A stretch of DNA of 64,000 bases. Origin: Dactylosporangium aurantiacum (GTDB taxonomy: Bacteria; Actinomycetota; Actinomycetes; Mycobacteriales; Micromonosporaceae). The DNA lies in NCBI RefSeq assembly GCF_000716715.1, contig NZ_JNYJ01000029.1:62001-126000 (forward strand). The letters run 5' to 3'. The translations under genes were made by a program, and so were the position numbers. The number at the start of each line of letters is the position of its first letter. Positions within the stretch are counted from its first letter, which is position 1. The notes under the pieces are model-generated. The model was not told the origin of the DNA and did not search any database. It saw nothing but the letters and a program-made list of their open reading frames with translations. Shown piece by piece: positions 29,683 through 37,007 of the stretch.

Positions 29683-30789
29683 TCACCCTCGGCTGAGCTG
29701 GTCCTCACCCGCGAGACGGGCCTTGCGGTCGGCGTCTGCCAGGGCGTCCAGGACACCGTCGAGGTCGCCGGCCAGGGCAAGGTCCAGGTTGTACGCCGTG
29801 TAACCGATCCGATGGTCGGAAATCCGATTCTGCGGGAAGTTGTACGTCCGGATGCGCTCGGACCGGTCGACCGTGCGCACCTGCGAGCGGCGGGCGTCGC
29901 CGGCCGCGGCGGCCGCCTGCTCCTCGGCGAGGGCGGCCAGCTTGACCTTGAGCATCCGCATCGCGCGGTCCTTGTTCTGCAGCTGGGAGCGCTCGTTCTG
30001 GCAGGACACGACGATGCCGGTCGGCAGGTGGGTGATGCGCACCGCCGAGTCGGTGGTGTTGACGCTCTGCCCGCCGGGGCCGGAGGAGCGGAACACGTCG
30101 ATCCGCAGGTCGTTGGCGTCGACCTCGATCTCGCCGGCCTCCTCGATCTCCGGGGTGACCAGGACACCGGCGGCGCTGGTGTGGATGCGGCCCTGGGACT
30201 CGGTGGCCGGCACCCGCTGGACGCGGTGGACGCCGCCCTCCCACTTGAGCCGGGACCAGACGCCGTTGCCGGCCTCGGGGATGCCTCGGGTCTTGATCGA
30301 CACGGCGACGTCCTTGAAGCCGCCGAGGTCCGACTCCTGCGAGTCGAGCACCTCGGTCGTCCAGCCGTGACGTTCGGCGTACCGCATGTACATCCGCAGC
30401 AGGTCGCCGGCGAACAGCGCGGACTCCTCGCCGCCCTCGCCGGCCTTGACCTCCAGGATGATGTCCTTGGCGTCGTTGGGGTCGCGGGGGGCGAGCAGCT
30501 CGGCGAGGCGCTCCTCCAGGTGCGGGATCCGCGCCTCGAGCTCGTCGGCTTCCCCGGCGAACGCCGGGTCCTCGGCGGCCAGCTCGCGGGCGGCCGCGAG
30601 GTCGTCGCGCGCGGCGTCGAGCTCGCCGGCCGTCTTCGCGATCGGCGACAGCTCGGCGAAGCGCCGGCCGGTCTTGCGGGCCAGGGCCTGGTCGGCGTGG
30701 ATGCCCGGGTCGGCGAGCTTCTGCTCGAGCTCCTGGTATTCGGCGAGCAGGCTCTGCAGGCGCTGCCCGGAGGAGGTGTCGGTGCTCAT
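29683..30789 (-). CDS. prfA: Peptide chain release factor 1
   Basis: The protein has 368 residues from ATG 30789; the frame is open further upstream but reads through the rpmE-prfA hairpin. It contains the catalytic GGQ ([17 protein letters not shown]) and the [11 protein letters not shown] segment near the C-terminus. It ends translation at UAA and UAG. PrmC, the enzyme that methylates its GGQ glutamine, is encoded downstream. Confidence 0.97.
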   Translation of the reverse strand: MSTDTSSGQRLQSLLAEYQELEQKLADPGIHADQALARKTGRRFAELSPIAKTAGELDAARDDLAAARELAAEDPAFAGEADELEARIPHLEERLAELLAPRDPNDAKDIILEVKAGEGGEESALFAGDLLRMYMRYAERHGWTTEVLDSQESDLGGFKDVAVSIKTRGIPEAGNGVWSRLKWEGGVHRVQRVPATESQGRIHTSAAGVLVTPEIEEAGEIEVDANDLRIDVFRSSGPGGQSVNTTDSAVRITHLPTGIVVSCQNERSQLQNKDRAMRMLKVKLAALAEEQAAAAAGDARRSQVRTVDRSERIRTYNFPQNRISDHRIGYTAYNLDLALAGDLDGVLDALADADRKARLAGEDQLSRG

Positions 30790-30837
30790 GTCTCGCGCGC
30801 CCCAAACAAGGAAGAAACAACGGCCGAGGACGAAGTC

Positions 30838-30880
30838 GGCGCCCGCACCGAACCCCGTCGAGTGGGGTGGTGCGGGCGCC
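30838..30880. terminator. Strong hairpin between rpmE and prfA
   Basis: GGCGCCCGCACC (30838-30849) pairs perfectly with GGTGCGGGCGCC (30869-30880). It begins ten bases after the rpmE stop, on the minus strand, so it should end most rpmE transcripts before prfA. Confidence 0.8.
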
Positions 30881-30890
30881 GGAAGTGCGG

Positions 30891-31124
30891 CTACTTGGCG
30901 GTTTCGGCCTTCTTGGCCGCAGCCTTCGCGTACTTCTGCTGGAACTTCGCGACCCGGCCGGCGGTGTCGAGGACGCGCTGCTTGCCCGTGTAGAACGGGT
31001 GGCAGACGGAGCACGTCTCCACGTGGATCGTGCCGCCCTTGGCGGTGCTGCGGGTGGTGAACGCGTTGCCGCAGGAACAGGTGACCTCGGTCGTCACGTA
31101 CTGCGGGTGGATGTCCGGCTTCAT
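30891..31124 (-). CDS. rpmE: 50S ribosomal protein L31, zinc-binding (C+) form
   Basis: This 77-residue protein has four cysteines (C16, C18, C38, C41 in CSCGNAF and [10 protein letters not shown]) that form the zinc site of the C+ type. It keeps the L31 start MKPDIHPQY and a lysine-rich tail. It is normally next to rho and prfA. Here rho is 6 kb away, with an RNA-repair pair and a two-component system between. Confidence 0.97.
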   Translation of the reverse strand: MKPDIHPQYVTTEVTCSCGNAFTTRSTAKGGTIHVETCSVCHPFYTGKQRVLDTAGRVAKFQQKYAKAAAKKAETAK

Positions 31125-31214
31125 GGCCGCGGTCCTTTCGTCAGTGGTCGCCGGGTCGCCGTGTGGCGTGAACCGGAACCGGGATGGCCGTCGGTCAAGT
31201 CTGCCATGAGCGGG

Positions 31215-31964
31215 TCACGGCACCTCAACCGGTGTCTGCAACGCCGCGCCGGGGTCCGGCATTCCCGCCGCCCGGGCCCGGGCCGCGAGCGGCGCCACGG
31301 CGACGATCCAGCCGAACAGCACCAGCAGGAACAGCCGCTGCAGCAGCCCGGGTGCCGCCGGTACGGCGCCGGTGACCAGCGCGGCGAGGGTGACGCACGA
31401 CACCAGGCCGACGGCCAGCGACGGCCACGCGAGCCGGCGGGCGCCGTTGCGGGCCAGGCCGCGGGCCAGGGTGAGCACCGCGGCGATGAGCAGCACGAAC
31501 ACCAGCGGCGACACCAGGTTGTGCACGACGTGGCGCAGTGGCAGGGTGCCGGCCCGCTCGGCCGCGGTGCACGCGCCGATCCAGTCGGAGCAGGCCGGGC
31601 GGGCCAGCCCGGCGACGACCAGCAGCGCGCCGGCGACGACCATGAGCGCGCCCGCGGTCCGGCCGGCGGCACCGGCCGGCAGGAGCCGCCGCAGCGCGAG
31701 CCCGGCGGCGACGGTGCCGGCGGCGAGGGCGAGGAAACCGACGATCATGACGGGGGCGCCGGGCGAGCCGGTGGCGGCGAGCTGGCTGACCGCCTCCCGC
31801 TGGTGGCTGTAGCCGGGGTAGAGCGCCCCGGCGATGACGGTGGCGGCCGCGAACACGGCGGCGCCGGCGGAGGAGATTTTGGCGAGCACGCCATCGAGCG
31901 TCGGCCATCGCGGCGGCCCGGCCCAGGATGCGGCCCGGTCGGTCCGGGGTGATGCCAGCACCAC
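31215..31964 (-). CDS. DUF998 integral membrane protein
   Basis: The protein has up to 249 residues from GTG 31964; GTG 31889 would remove a polar 25-residue leader. It has six hydrophobic segments in the DUF998 pattern (ALYPGYSHQREAVSQLAATGSPGAP after the first helix). Family members are multi-spanning proteins of unknown function. It is 12 bases downstream of the response regulator gene and may be co-transcribed with it. Confidence 0.78.
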   Translation of the reverse strand: MVLASPRTDRAASWAGPPRWPTLDGVLAKISSAGAAVFAAATVIAGALYPGYSHQREAVSQLAATGSPGAPVMIVGFLALAAGTVAAGLALRRLLPAGAAGRTAGALMVVAGALLVVAGLARPACSDWIGACTAAERAGTLPLRHVVHNLVSPLVFVLLIAAVLTLARGLARNGARRLAWPSLAVGLVSCVTLAALVTGAVPAAPGLLQRLFLLVLFGWIVAVAPLAARARAAGMPDPGAALQTPVEVP

Positions 31965-31976
31965 CCCGGGCGGGCC

Positions 31977-32633
31977 TCAGCCGGCGGCGAGGTGCAGCAG
32001 CACGGCCTTGACCCGCTTGTGGACCTCGCGCTCCTCGGCGAGGCCGAGCTTAGCGAAGATGCCGTTGATGTGCTTCTCGACCGCGCGGACGGTGAGCACG
32101 AGCGCGGCGGCGATCGCCGCGTTGTCCTTGCCGGTCGCCATCTGCGCCAGGACGTCGTGCTCCCGCGGTGTCAGCAGGGCCAGGGGCGAGCGGGTGCCGC
32201 GGCCGCGGACCAGGGCGTCGACGACCTTCGGGTCGACGACGGAGCCGCCGCGGCTGACCTCGACGACGGCGGAGACCAGCTGCGCCGGGTCCGACATGCG
32301 TTCCTTCAGCAGGTAGGCGCGGGCCCGGGAGCCGTCCTCCAGCAGGGCCAGGGCGAACTCGGGGTCGTCGTACTGGCTGATCACCACGACCCCCATCGAC
32401 GGGTGGGTGCGGCGGAAGCGGGCCGCGGCGCGCACGCCCTCGTCGGTGCTGGTCGGTGGCATCCGGATGTCGGTGAGCACGACGTCGGGGCGGTGCTCGT
32501 CGACGGCGGCGAGCAGGTCGTCGTAGGCGTCGACGACCGCGATGACGGTGAGCTGCGGCGCCCGGTCCAGGATGCTGCGCAGCCCTTCGCGGGCGAGCAG
32601 GTTGTCCTCGGCGAGCACGACGCGGACGGTCAT
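31977..32633 (-). CDS. NarL/LuxR-type response regulator
   Basis: The protein has 218 residues from ATG 32633. The receiver domain (1-125) has the acidic pair near residue 9 and phospho-Asp in DVVLTDIRMPP. The effector is a LuxR helix-turn-helix (LTPREHDVLAQMATGKDNAAIAAAL, then VEKHINGIFAKL). It diverges from a HisKA_3-type kinase gene with 85 bases between starts. The two form a two-component system of NarXL architecture. Confidence 0.94.
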   Translation of the reverse strand: MTVRVVLAEDNLLAREGLRSILDRAPQLTVIAVVDAYDDLLAAVDEHRPDVVLTDIRMPPTSTDEGVRAAARFRRTHPSMGVVVISQYDDPEFALALLEDGSRARAYLLKERMSDPAQLVSAVVEVSRGGSVVDPKVVDALVRGRGTRSPLALLTPREHDVLAQMATGKDNAAIAAALVLTVRAVEKHINGIFAKLGLAEEREVHKRVKAVLLHLAAG

Positions 32634-32718
32634 GCGAAGCAGGATAGATGCGGGCACGGGCCCGCAGAGGGGTGCTGGCACCCCTGTCCGCGGCCGCCGG
32701 CGACCGCAGAATGCCGTC

Positions 32719-34758
32719 ATGAGGACACGTCGCCGCGCGGTCGTCACGGGGTACACGCTGCTCGCCCTCGTCGGGCTGACGGCGGTGGTGTCGCTGCTGG
32801 ACCACGGTGCGGCCGGCAGGGGTGTCGGGGTCGGTTTCTGGCTGCAGTCGGTGCTGGCCGGGCTGGCGTTCGCGTTCGTCGGCGCGCTGCTCGTCGCGCT
32901 GCGCCCCGGCAACCTCCTCGGCCCGGTCCTGCTGACCGGGGGCGGGGCGCTGGTGCTGGAGTTCTCGGCGCGCGAGTACGCCTTCCGCGGCCTGGTGCTG
33001 TTCCCCGGTTCGCTGCCGGGCGCGGCAGCGGCCGGCTGGTGCGGGCTGCTGCTGGATCCGGTGTTCTTCCCGCTGACGATCGCGTTGACGCTGCTGCTGT
33101 TCCCCGACGGGCGGCTGCCGTCGCGCCGGTGGCGGCCGGTGGTGGCGGTCGGGCTGCTGGCGACGGCGGCGCAGGTGGTGCTGCACGCGGTGGCGGACGG
33201 GCCGCTGCGCGACGAGACCTACCACTACGACATCCCGTGGCGCGGGCCGGTCGGGGCCGGCTGGTCCGCCGCCGCGCAGGAGCGGCTGACGCAGGCCGGG
33301 CTGCTGATCCTGCTGGCGAGCGTGGTGCGGTTGCTGCTGCGGTACCGCACGCTGCGCGCCGAGGACCGCCAGCCGGTCAAGCCGCTCGCGCTGGTCGGCA
33401 GCGCGGCGGTGGTGTCGCTGGCGCTGCAGTTCGCCCCGCCGCTCGCGCAGACGGGCCGGGCGCTGCTGGTCGCGGTCGTCTGCGCGGGACTGCCGGCGGC
33501 GCTGGCGGTGGGGGCGCTGCGGCACCGGGTGTGGGAGTTCGACCGGGTGCTGGTCGGCACGTTCGTCTACACGGCGCTGACCGTCCTGATCACCGCCACC
33601 TACGTCGGCGTCGTCGTCGCGGCGGGCCACCTCGCCGGGCGGGGCGGTGACCGGCCGGCGCTGCTGCCGTCGGTGCTCGCCACGGCGCTGGTGGCGGTCG
33701 GCGTGTCGCCGGTGAAGTCGGCGCTGGAACGCGCCGCGCGCCGGCTGGTGTACGGGGTGCGCGCCACCCCGTACCAGGCGCTCGCCGCGTTGCCGCGGCA
33801 GCTGGCGGAGGCGCCGGTCGTCGACGAGGTGCTGCCCCGCACGGCGCGGGCCCTCGCCGACGGGCTCGGCGTGACGGCGGCCCGGGTCCGGGCGTTCGTG
33901 CCGGGCGCCGCGCCGCTGGTGTCGTGGTCGTCGCCGCCCGCCGGCCCGGGCGACGAGGACGGGCTGCTCGTCGTCGCGGTCCGGCACCTCGGCGAGGAGG
34001 TCGGCGACGTCGCGGTGCGCCCGCCGGTGGACCGGTCGCTCAGCGGCGCGGACCGGCGGCTGCTCGCCGACCTCGCCGCGCAGGCCGGGCCGGCGCTGCG
34101 CGGGGTCGCCCTCGCCGCGGAGCTGCGGGCGCGGCTGGAGCAGCTGACGGAGAGCCGCACCCGCCTGGCCACCGCCCAGGTCGAGGAGCGGCGGCGGCTC
34201 GAACGCGACATCCACGACGGCGCGCAGCAGCAGCTCGTGGCGCTGGCCGTACACCTGCAGCAGGCGGAGGAGCTGGCGGGCACCGAAGCGGCCCGGGCGG
34301 CCGTCGCCGCCTGCCGGGAGGAGCTCGGCCGGTGCATCGACGAGCTGCGTGAGCTGGCCCGCGGCATCTACCCGCCGGTGCTCGCGGCCCGGGGGTTGAC
34401 CGCGGCGCTGCGGGGCCGGGCCCGCTCCGGCGCGGGCAACCTGCGGGTCGCGGTGCGCTCGACGGTGGACGGGCGGCGTTTCAGCCCCGCGGTCGAGCTG
34501 GCCGCGTACTTCACGGCGCTGGAGGCGTTGCAGAACGCGGCGAAGCACGCGCCGGGCTCGACCGTCACCGTGTCGCTGGACGAGCGGGACGGCCGGCTGG
34601 CGCTGTGCGTCGCCGACGACGGGCCGGGCTTCACCGCGCCCGCGGGCGGCGGGACGGGGCTGCTGGGGATGGCCGACCGGATCGGCGCGGCCGGCGGCGC
34701 GTTCGCCGTCGACTCGACACCGCGCGGCACGACGGTGACCGCCCTGCTCCCGTATTAG
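32719..34758 (+). CDS. NarX-like membrane sensor histidine kinase (HisKA_3)
   Basis: The protein has 679 residues from ATG 32719. About nine hydrophobic segments fill residues 8-360. A GAF-like region follows (about 375-480). The HisKA_3 dimerisation domain has its phospho-His in ERRRLERDIHDGAQQQLV, and a HATPase domain ends the protein (NAAKHAPGS, DDGPGF, GTGLLGMADR). It is partnered with the divergent response regulator. It may sense a membrane or cell-wall signal. Its position beside the RNA-repair pair may or may not be functional. Confidence 0.94.
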   Translation: MRTRRRAVVTGYTLLALVGLTAVVSLLDHGAAGRGVGVGFWLQSVLAGLAFAFVGALLVALRPGNLLGPVLLTGGGALVLEFSAREYAFRGLVLFPGSLPGAAAAGWCGLLLDPVFFPLTIALTLLLFPDGRLPSRRWRPVVAVGLLATAAQVVLHAVADGPLRDETYHYDIPWRGPVGAGWSAAAQERLTQAGLLILLASVVRLLLRYRTLRAEDRQPVKPLALVGSAAVVSLALQFAPPLAQTGRALLVAVVCAGLPAALAVGALRHRVWEFDRVLVGTFVYTALTVLITATYVGVVVAAGHLAGRGGDRPALLPSVLATALVAVGVSPVKSALERAARRLVYGVRATPYQALAALPRQLAEAPVVDEVLPRTARALADGLGVTAARVRAFVPGAAPLVSWSSPPAGPGDEDGLLVVAVRHLGEEVGDVAVRPPVDRSLSGADRRLLADLAAQAGPALRGVALAAELRARLEQLTESRTRLATAQVEERRRLERDIHDGAQQQLVALAVHLQQAEELAGTEAARAAVAACREELGRCIDELRELARGIYPPVLAARGLTAALRGRARSGAGNLRVAVRSTVDGRRFSPAVELAAYFTALEALQNAAKHAPGSTVTVSLDERDGRLALCVADDGPGFTAPAGGGTGLLGMADRIGAAGGAFAVDSTPRGTTVTALLPY

Positions 34759-34800
34759 CGTCGCGGTCGCGAGCGCGGCTCACCTACGCTGGCCCGTGCT

Positions 34801-35862
34801 ATGAGCCTGCACATCGACGCACTGTGTGACCCGGCACTGCTGGCCGAGATGGCCCGCGGTGGATACCTGCGCACCCAGCGCCACCCGTCGCTGCCCCTGC
34901 TGATCCACAACTACACCGAGAAGGCGCAGTACGAGAACGTCTGGAACGCGGCGACGCTCGCGTGCCGGGGCCTCGTCGTGCACGCCGAGACGGGCGAGGT
35001 GCTGGCGCGGCCGTTCACGAAGTTCTTCAACCACGGCCAGCCGGGCGTGCCCGAGATGGACTTCGACGGGCCGGTGCGCGTCACCGACAAGGCCGACGGC
35101 TCGCTGGGCATCATGTACCCGACGCCGGACGGTTGGGCGTTCGCGACCCGCGGCTCGTTCGACTCGGAGCAGGCGCGGCACGCGACGGCGGTGTTCCGCG
35201 ACCGGTACGCGGCGCGGTTCACGCCGCCCGCCGGCCTCACGGTGCTCGTGGAGATCATCTATCCGGCGAACCGGATCGTGCTGGACTACGGCGGCCTCGA
35301 CGACCTCGTGCTGCTCGGCGCGGTCGACATCGCCACGGGGCGCAGCCACGGCCCGGAGGCCGTGCCCGGCTGGCCCGGCCCGGTCGTCGACACGTTCGAG
35401 CACGCGACGCTCGCCGAGGCGCTCGCCGCGCCGCCGCGGGACAACCGTGAGGGGCTCGTCGTGCACTTCACCGTCCCCGACACCCGGCTGAAGATCAAGT
35501 ATTCGGAGTACGTGCGGCTGCACCGGATCGTCACCGGCCTCAACGCCCGGGTGGTGTGGGAGGCGGTCGGCGACGGCACCCTCGACACGCTGCTGGAGCC
35601 GCTGCCCGACGAGTTCCACGCGTGGGCCACGAAGATCGCCGACGGGCTGCGCGAGGAGGCGGCGGCGCTCGCCGCGGAGGTCGAGGCCGCGTACGACACG
35701 ACGGTCGCGTCGCTGCGGGACGGCTGGGGCCGCAAGGAGTTCGCGATGGCGGTCGCGAAGCACCCGGCGCGCAGCTTCCTGTTCCTGCGGCTGGACAACC
35801 GGGACTACCGGGGCCTGCTGTGGCAGCGGGTCCGGCCCAAGGTTTCGGAGGAGGAGCACTGA
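34801..35862 (+). CDS. T4 Rnl1-like RNA ligase
   Basis: The protein has 353 residues from ATG 34801, whose predicted transcript start is very close. It shows the nucleotidyltransferase motifs in order: CRGLVV upstream, the lysine-adenylation motif KADGS (Lys97), VEIIYPANRIVLDY, EGLVVHF and LKIKYSEYV. The PFTKFFNHGQPG lead-in is typical of the T4 RNA ligase 1 family. It should seal 3'-OH/5'-phosphate RNA breaks. The stop overlaps the next gene's ATG (TGATG), and that gene encodes the matching end-healing enzyme, so the pair forms a complete RNA repair operon. The natural substrate is unknown; cleaved tRNA is the phage T4 precedent. Confidence 0.9.
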   Translation: MSLHIDALCDPALLAEMARGGYLRTQRHPSLPLLIHNYTEKAQYENVWNAATLACRGLVVHAETGEVLARPFTKFFNHGQPGVPEMDFDGPVRVTDKADGSLGIMYPTPDGWAFATRGSFDSEQARHATAVFRDRYAARFTPPAGLTVLVEIIYPANRIVLDYGGLDDLVLLGAVDIATGRSHGPEAVPGWPGPVVDTFEHATLAEALAAPPRDNREGLVVHFTVPDTRLKIKYSEYVRLHRIVTGLNARVVWEAVGDGTLDTLLEPLPDEFHAWATKIADGLREEAAALAAEVEAAYDTTVASLRDGWGRKEFAMAVAKHPARSFLFLRLDNRDYRGLLWQRVRPKVSEEEH

Positions 35863-36758
35863 TGGCGTCGCTGACCGTCACCCGGGGTCTGCCGGCGTCG
35901 GGCAAGACCACCTGGGCCAAGGAGCAGGGGCTGGTCCGCGTCAACCGCGACGACCTGCGCCGCATGATGCACGGCGGCCGGGTCGCCGACGACGCGCTGC
36001 GCGGCCGGGCGGAGAAGGAGGTCACCCAGGCGCACCACGCGGCGATCGACGCGCTGCTGCTCGGCGGCGCCGACGTGGTCTGCGACGACACGAACCTGCG
36101 CGGCCGGGTGGTGCGGGAGCTCGCCGAGCTGGCCGCGAAGCACGGCGCGTCGTTCGTGGTGCGCGACTTCACCGACGTGCCGGTCGACGAGTGCGTGCGT
36201 CGCGACGCGCTGCGCGAGGGCGACAGCCACGTCGGGGAGGAGGCGATCCGGTCGATGCACCAGCGGTACCTGGCCGGGCGCGCCCTGCCGCTGCCGCTGC
36301 CGGTGCTGGACACGGCGGGTGTCACGTACGAGCCGCCGCCGGACGCGCCGCGGGTCGTGCTCGTCGACATCGACGGCACGGTCGCGCTGATCGACGACCG
36401 CAGCCCGTACGACGTCAGCCGGGTCCGGTTCGACCTGCCGAACGTGCCGGTCATCGCGGCCGTCCGGGCGATGCACGCGGCCGGGCACGAGATCGTGTTC
36501 TGCTCCGGTCGTACCGACGACTGCCGCGACGACACGGCGGCCTGGCTGGACGAGCACGTAAGCGTGCCCTACGCGGGCCTGTTCATGCGCGCGACCGGCG
36601 ACCAGCGCCGCGACAGCATCGTGAAGCAGGAGATCTTCGACAAGGAGATCCGCAGCCGCTACCACGTGGTCGGTGTCTTCGACGACCGCCAGCAGGTGGT
36701 GCGGATGTGGCGGGCCCTGGGCCTGACCGTCTTCCAGGTCGCGGAGGGCAACTTCTAG
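35862..36758 (+). CDS. T4 Pnkp-like polynucleotide 5'-kinase/3'-phosphatase
   Basis: This 298-residue protein has the T4 domain order. The N-terminal P-loop kinase has TRGLPASGKTTW. The C-terminal HAD phosphatase has DIDGT (VLVDIDGTVALIDDRSPYD), FCSGRTDD and a final DDRQQVVRMWRALGLTVFQVAEGNF region very like the end of phage T4 Pnkp. It would remove 2',3'-cyclic/3'-phosphate and add 5'-phosphate so that the ligase encoded just upstream can seal. It is coupled to the ligase gene by a one-base overlap. Its 3' end overlaps the convergent DUF2945 gene by four bases. Confidence 0.92.
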   Translation: MASLTVTRGLPASGKTTWAKEQGLVRVNRDDLRRMMHGGRVADDALRGRAEKEVTQAHHAAIDALLLGGADVVCDDTNLRGRVVRELAELAAKHGASFVVRDFTDVPVDECVRRDALREGDSHVGEEAIRSMHQRYLAGRALPLPLPVLDTAGVTYEPPPDAPRVVLVDIDGTVALIDDRSPYDVSRVRFDLPNVPVIAAVRAMHAAGHEIVFCSGRTDDCRDDTAAWLDEHVSVPYAGLFMRATGDQRRDSIVKQEIFDKEIRSRYHVVGVFDDRQQVVRMWRALGLTVFQVAEGNF

Positions 36759-36946
36759 TGCAGTGACTCCGGCTTGTGCACGGCCTCCCGGCCGGTCTTG
36801 TCGCTCTTCACGACGAACTGCGGCTCGTCCTCGCTCGCGGCGACGGTCCGGCCCGCGGCCCGCGTCCGGCTGGTGATCTTCCGTACGACGGTGCCGTTGA
36901 CGGTCTTGCCGTGGGACCGCCAGCGCACCTTGTCTCCACGTCTCAT
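36755..36946 (-). CDS. DUF2945 (Tudor-like) small protein
   Basis: This 63-residue protein matches the hypervirulence-associated TUDOR-domain/DUF2945 family: GDKVRWRSHGKTVNGTVV at the start, then PQFVVKSDKTGREAVHKPE. It is a compact beta-barrel protein of unknown function. It lies directly downstream of rho but beyond a strong terminator, so it may need its own transcript. Confidence 0.85.
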   Translation of the reverse strand: MRRGDKVRWRSHGKTVNGTVVRKITSRTRAAGRTVAASEDEPQFVVKSDKTGREAVHKPESLH

Positions 36947-36961
36947 ATGGCTCTGGGTACC

Positions 36962-36999
36962 CGAAAGCCCCCGCGGGACACGTCCTGCGGGGGCTTTCG
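36962..36999. terminator. Strong rho-gene terminator hairpin
   Basis: An 18-base stem (left arm begins CGAAAGCCCCCGC, right arm ends GCGGGGGCTTTCG) with one mismatch and a two-base loop lies nine bases after the rho stop. It also carries CTTTC/GAAAG ends, so it can work as an intrinsic terminator on either strand. Confidence 0.85.
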
Positions 37000-37007
37000 C
37001 GGCTGCC

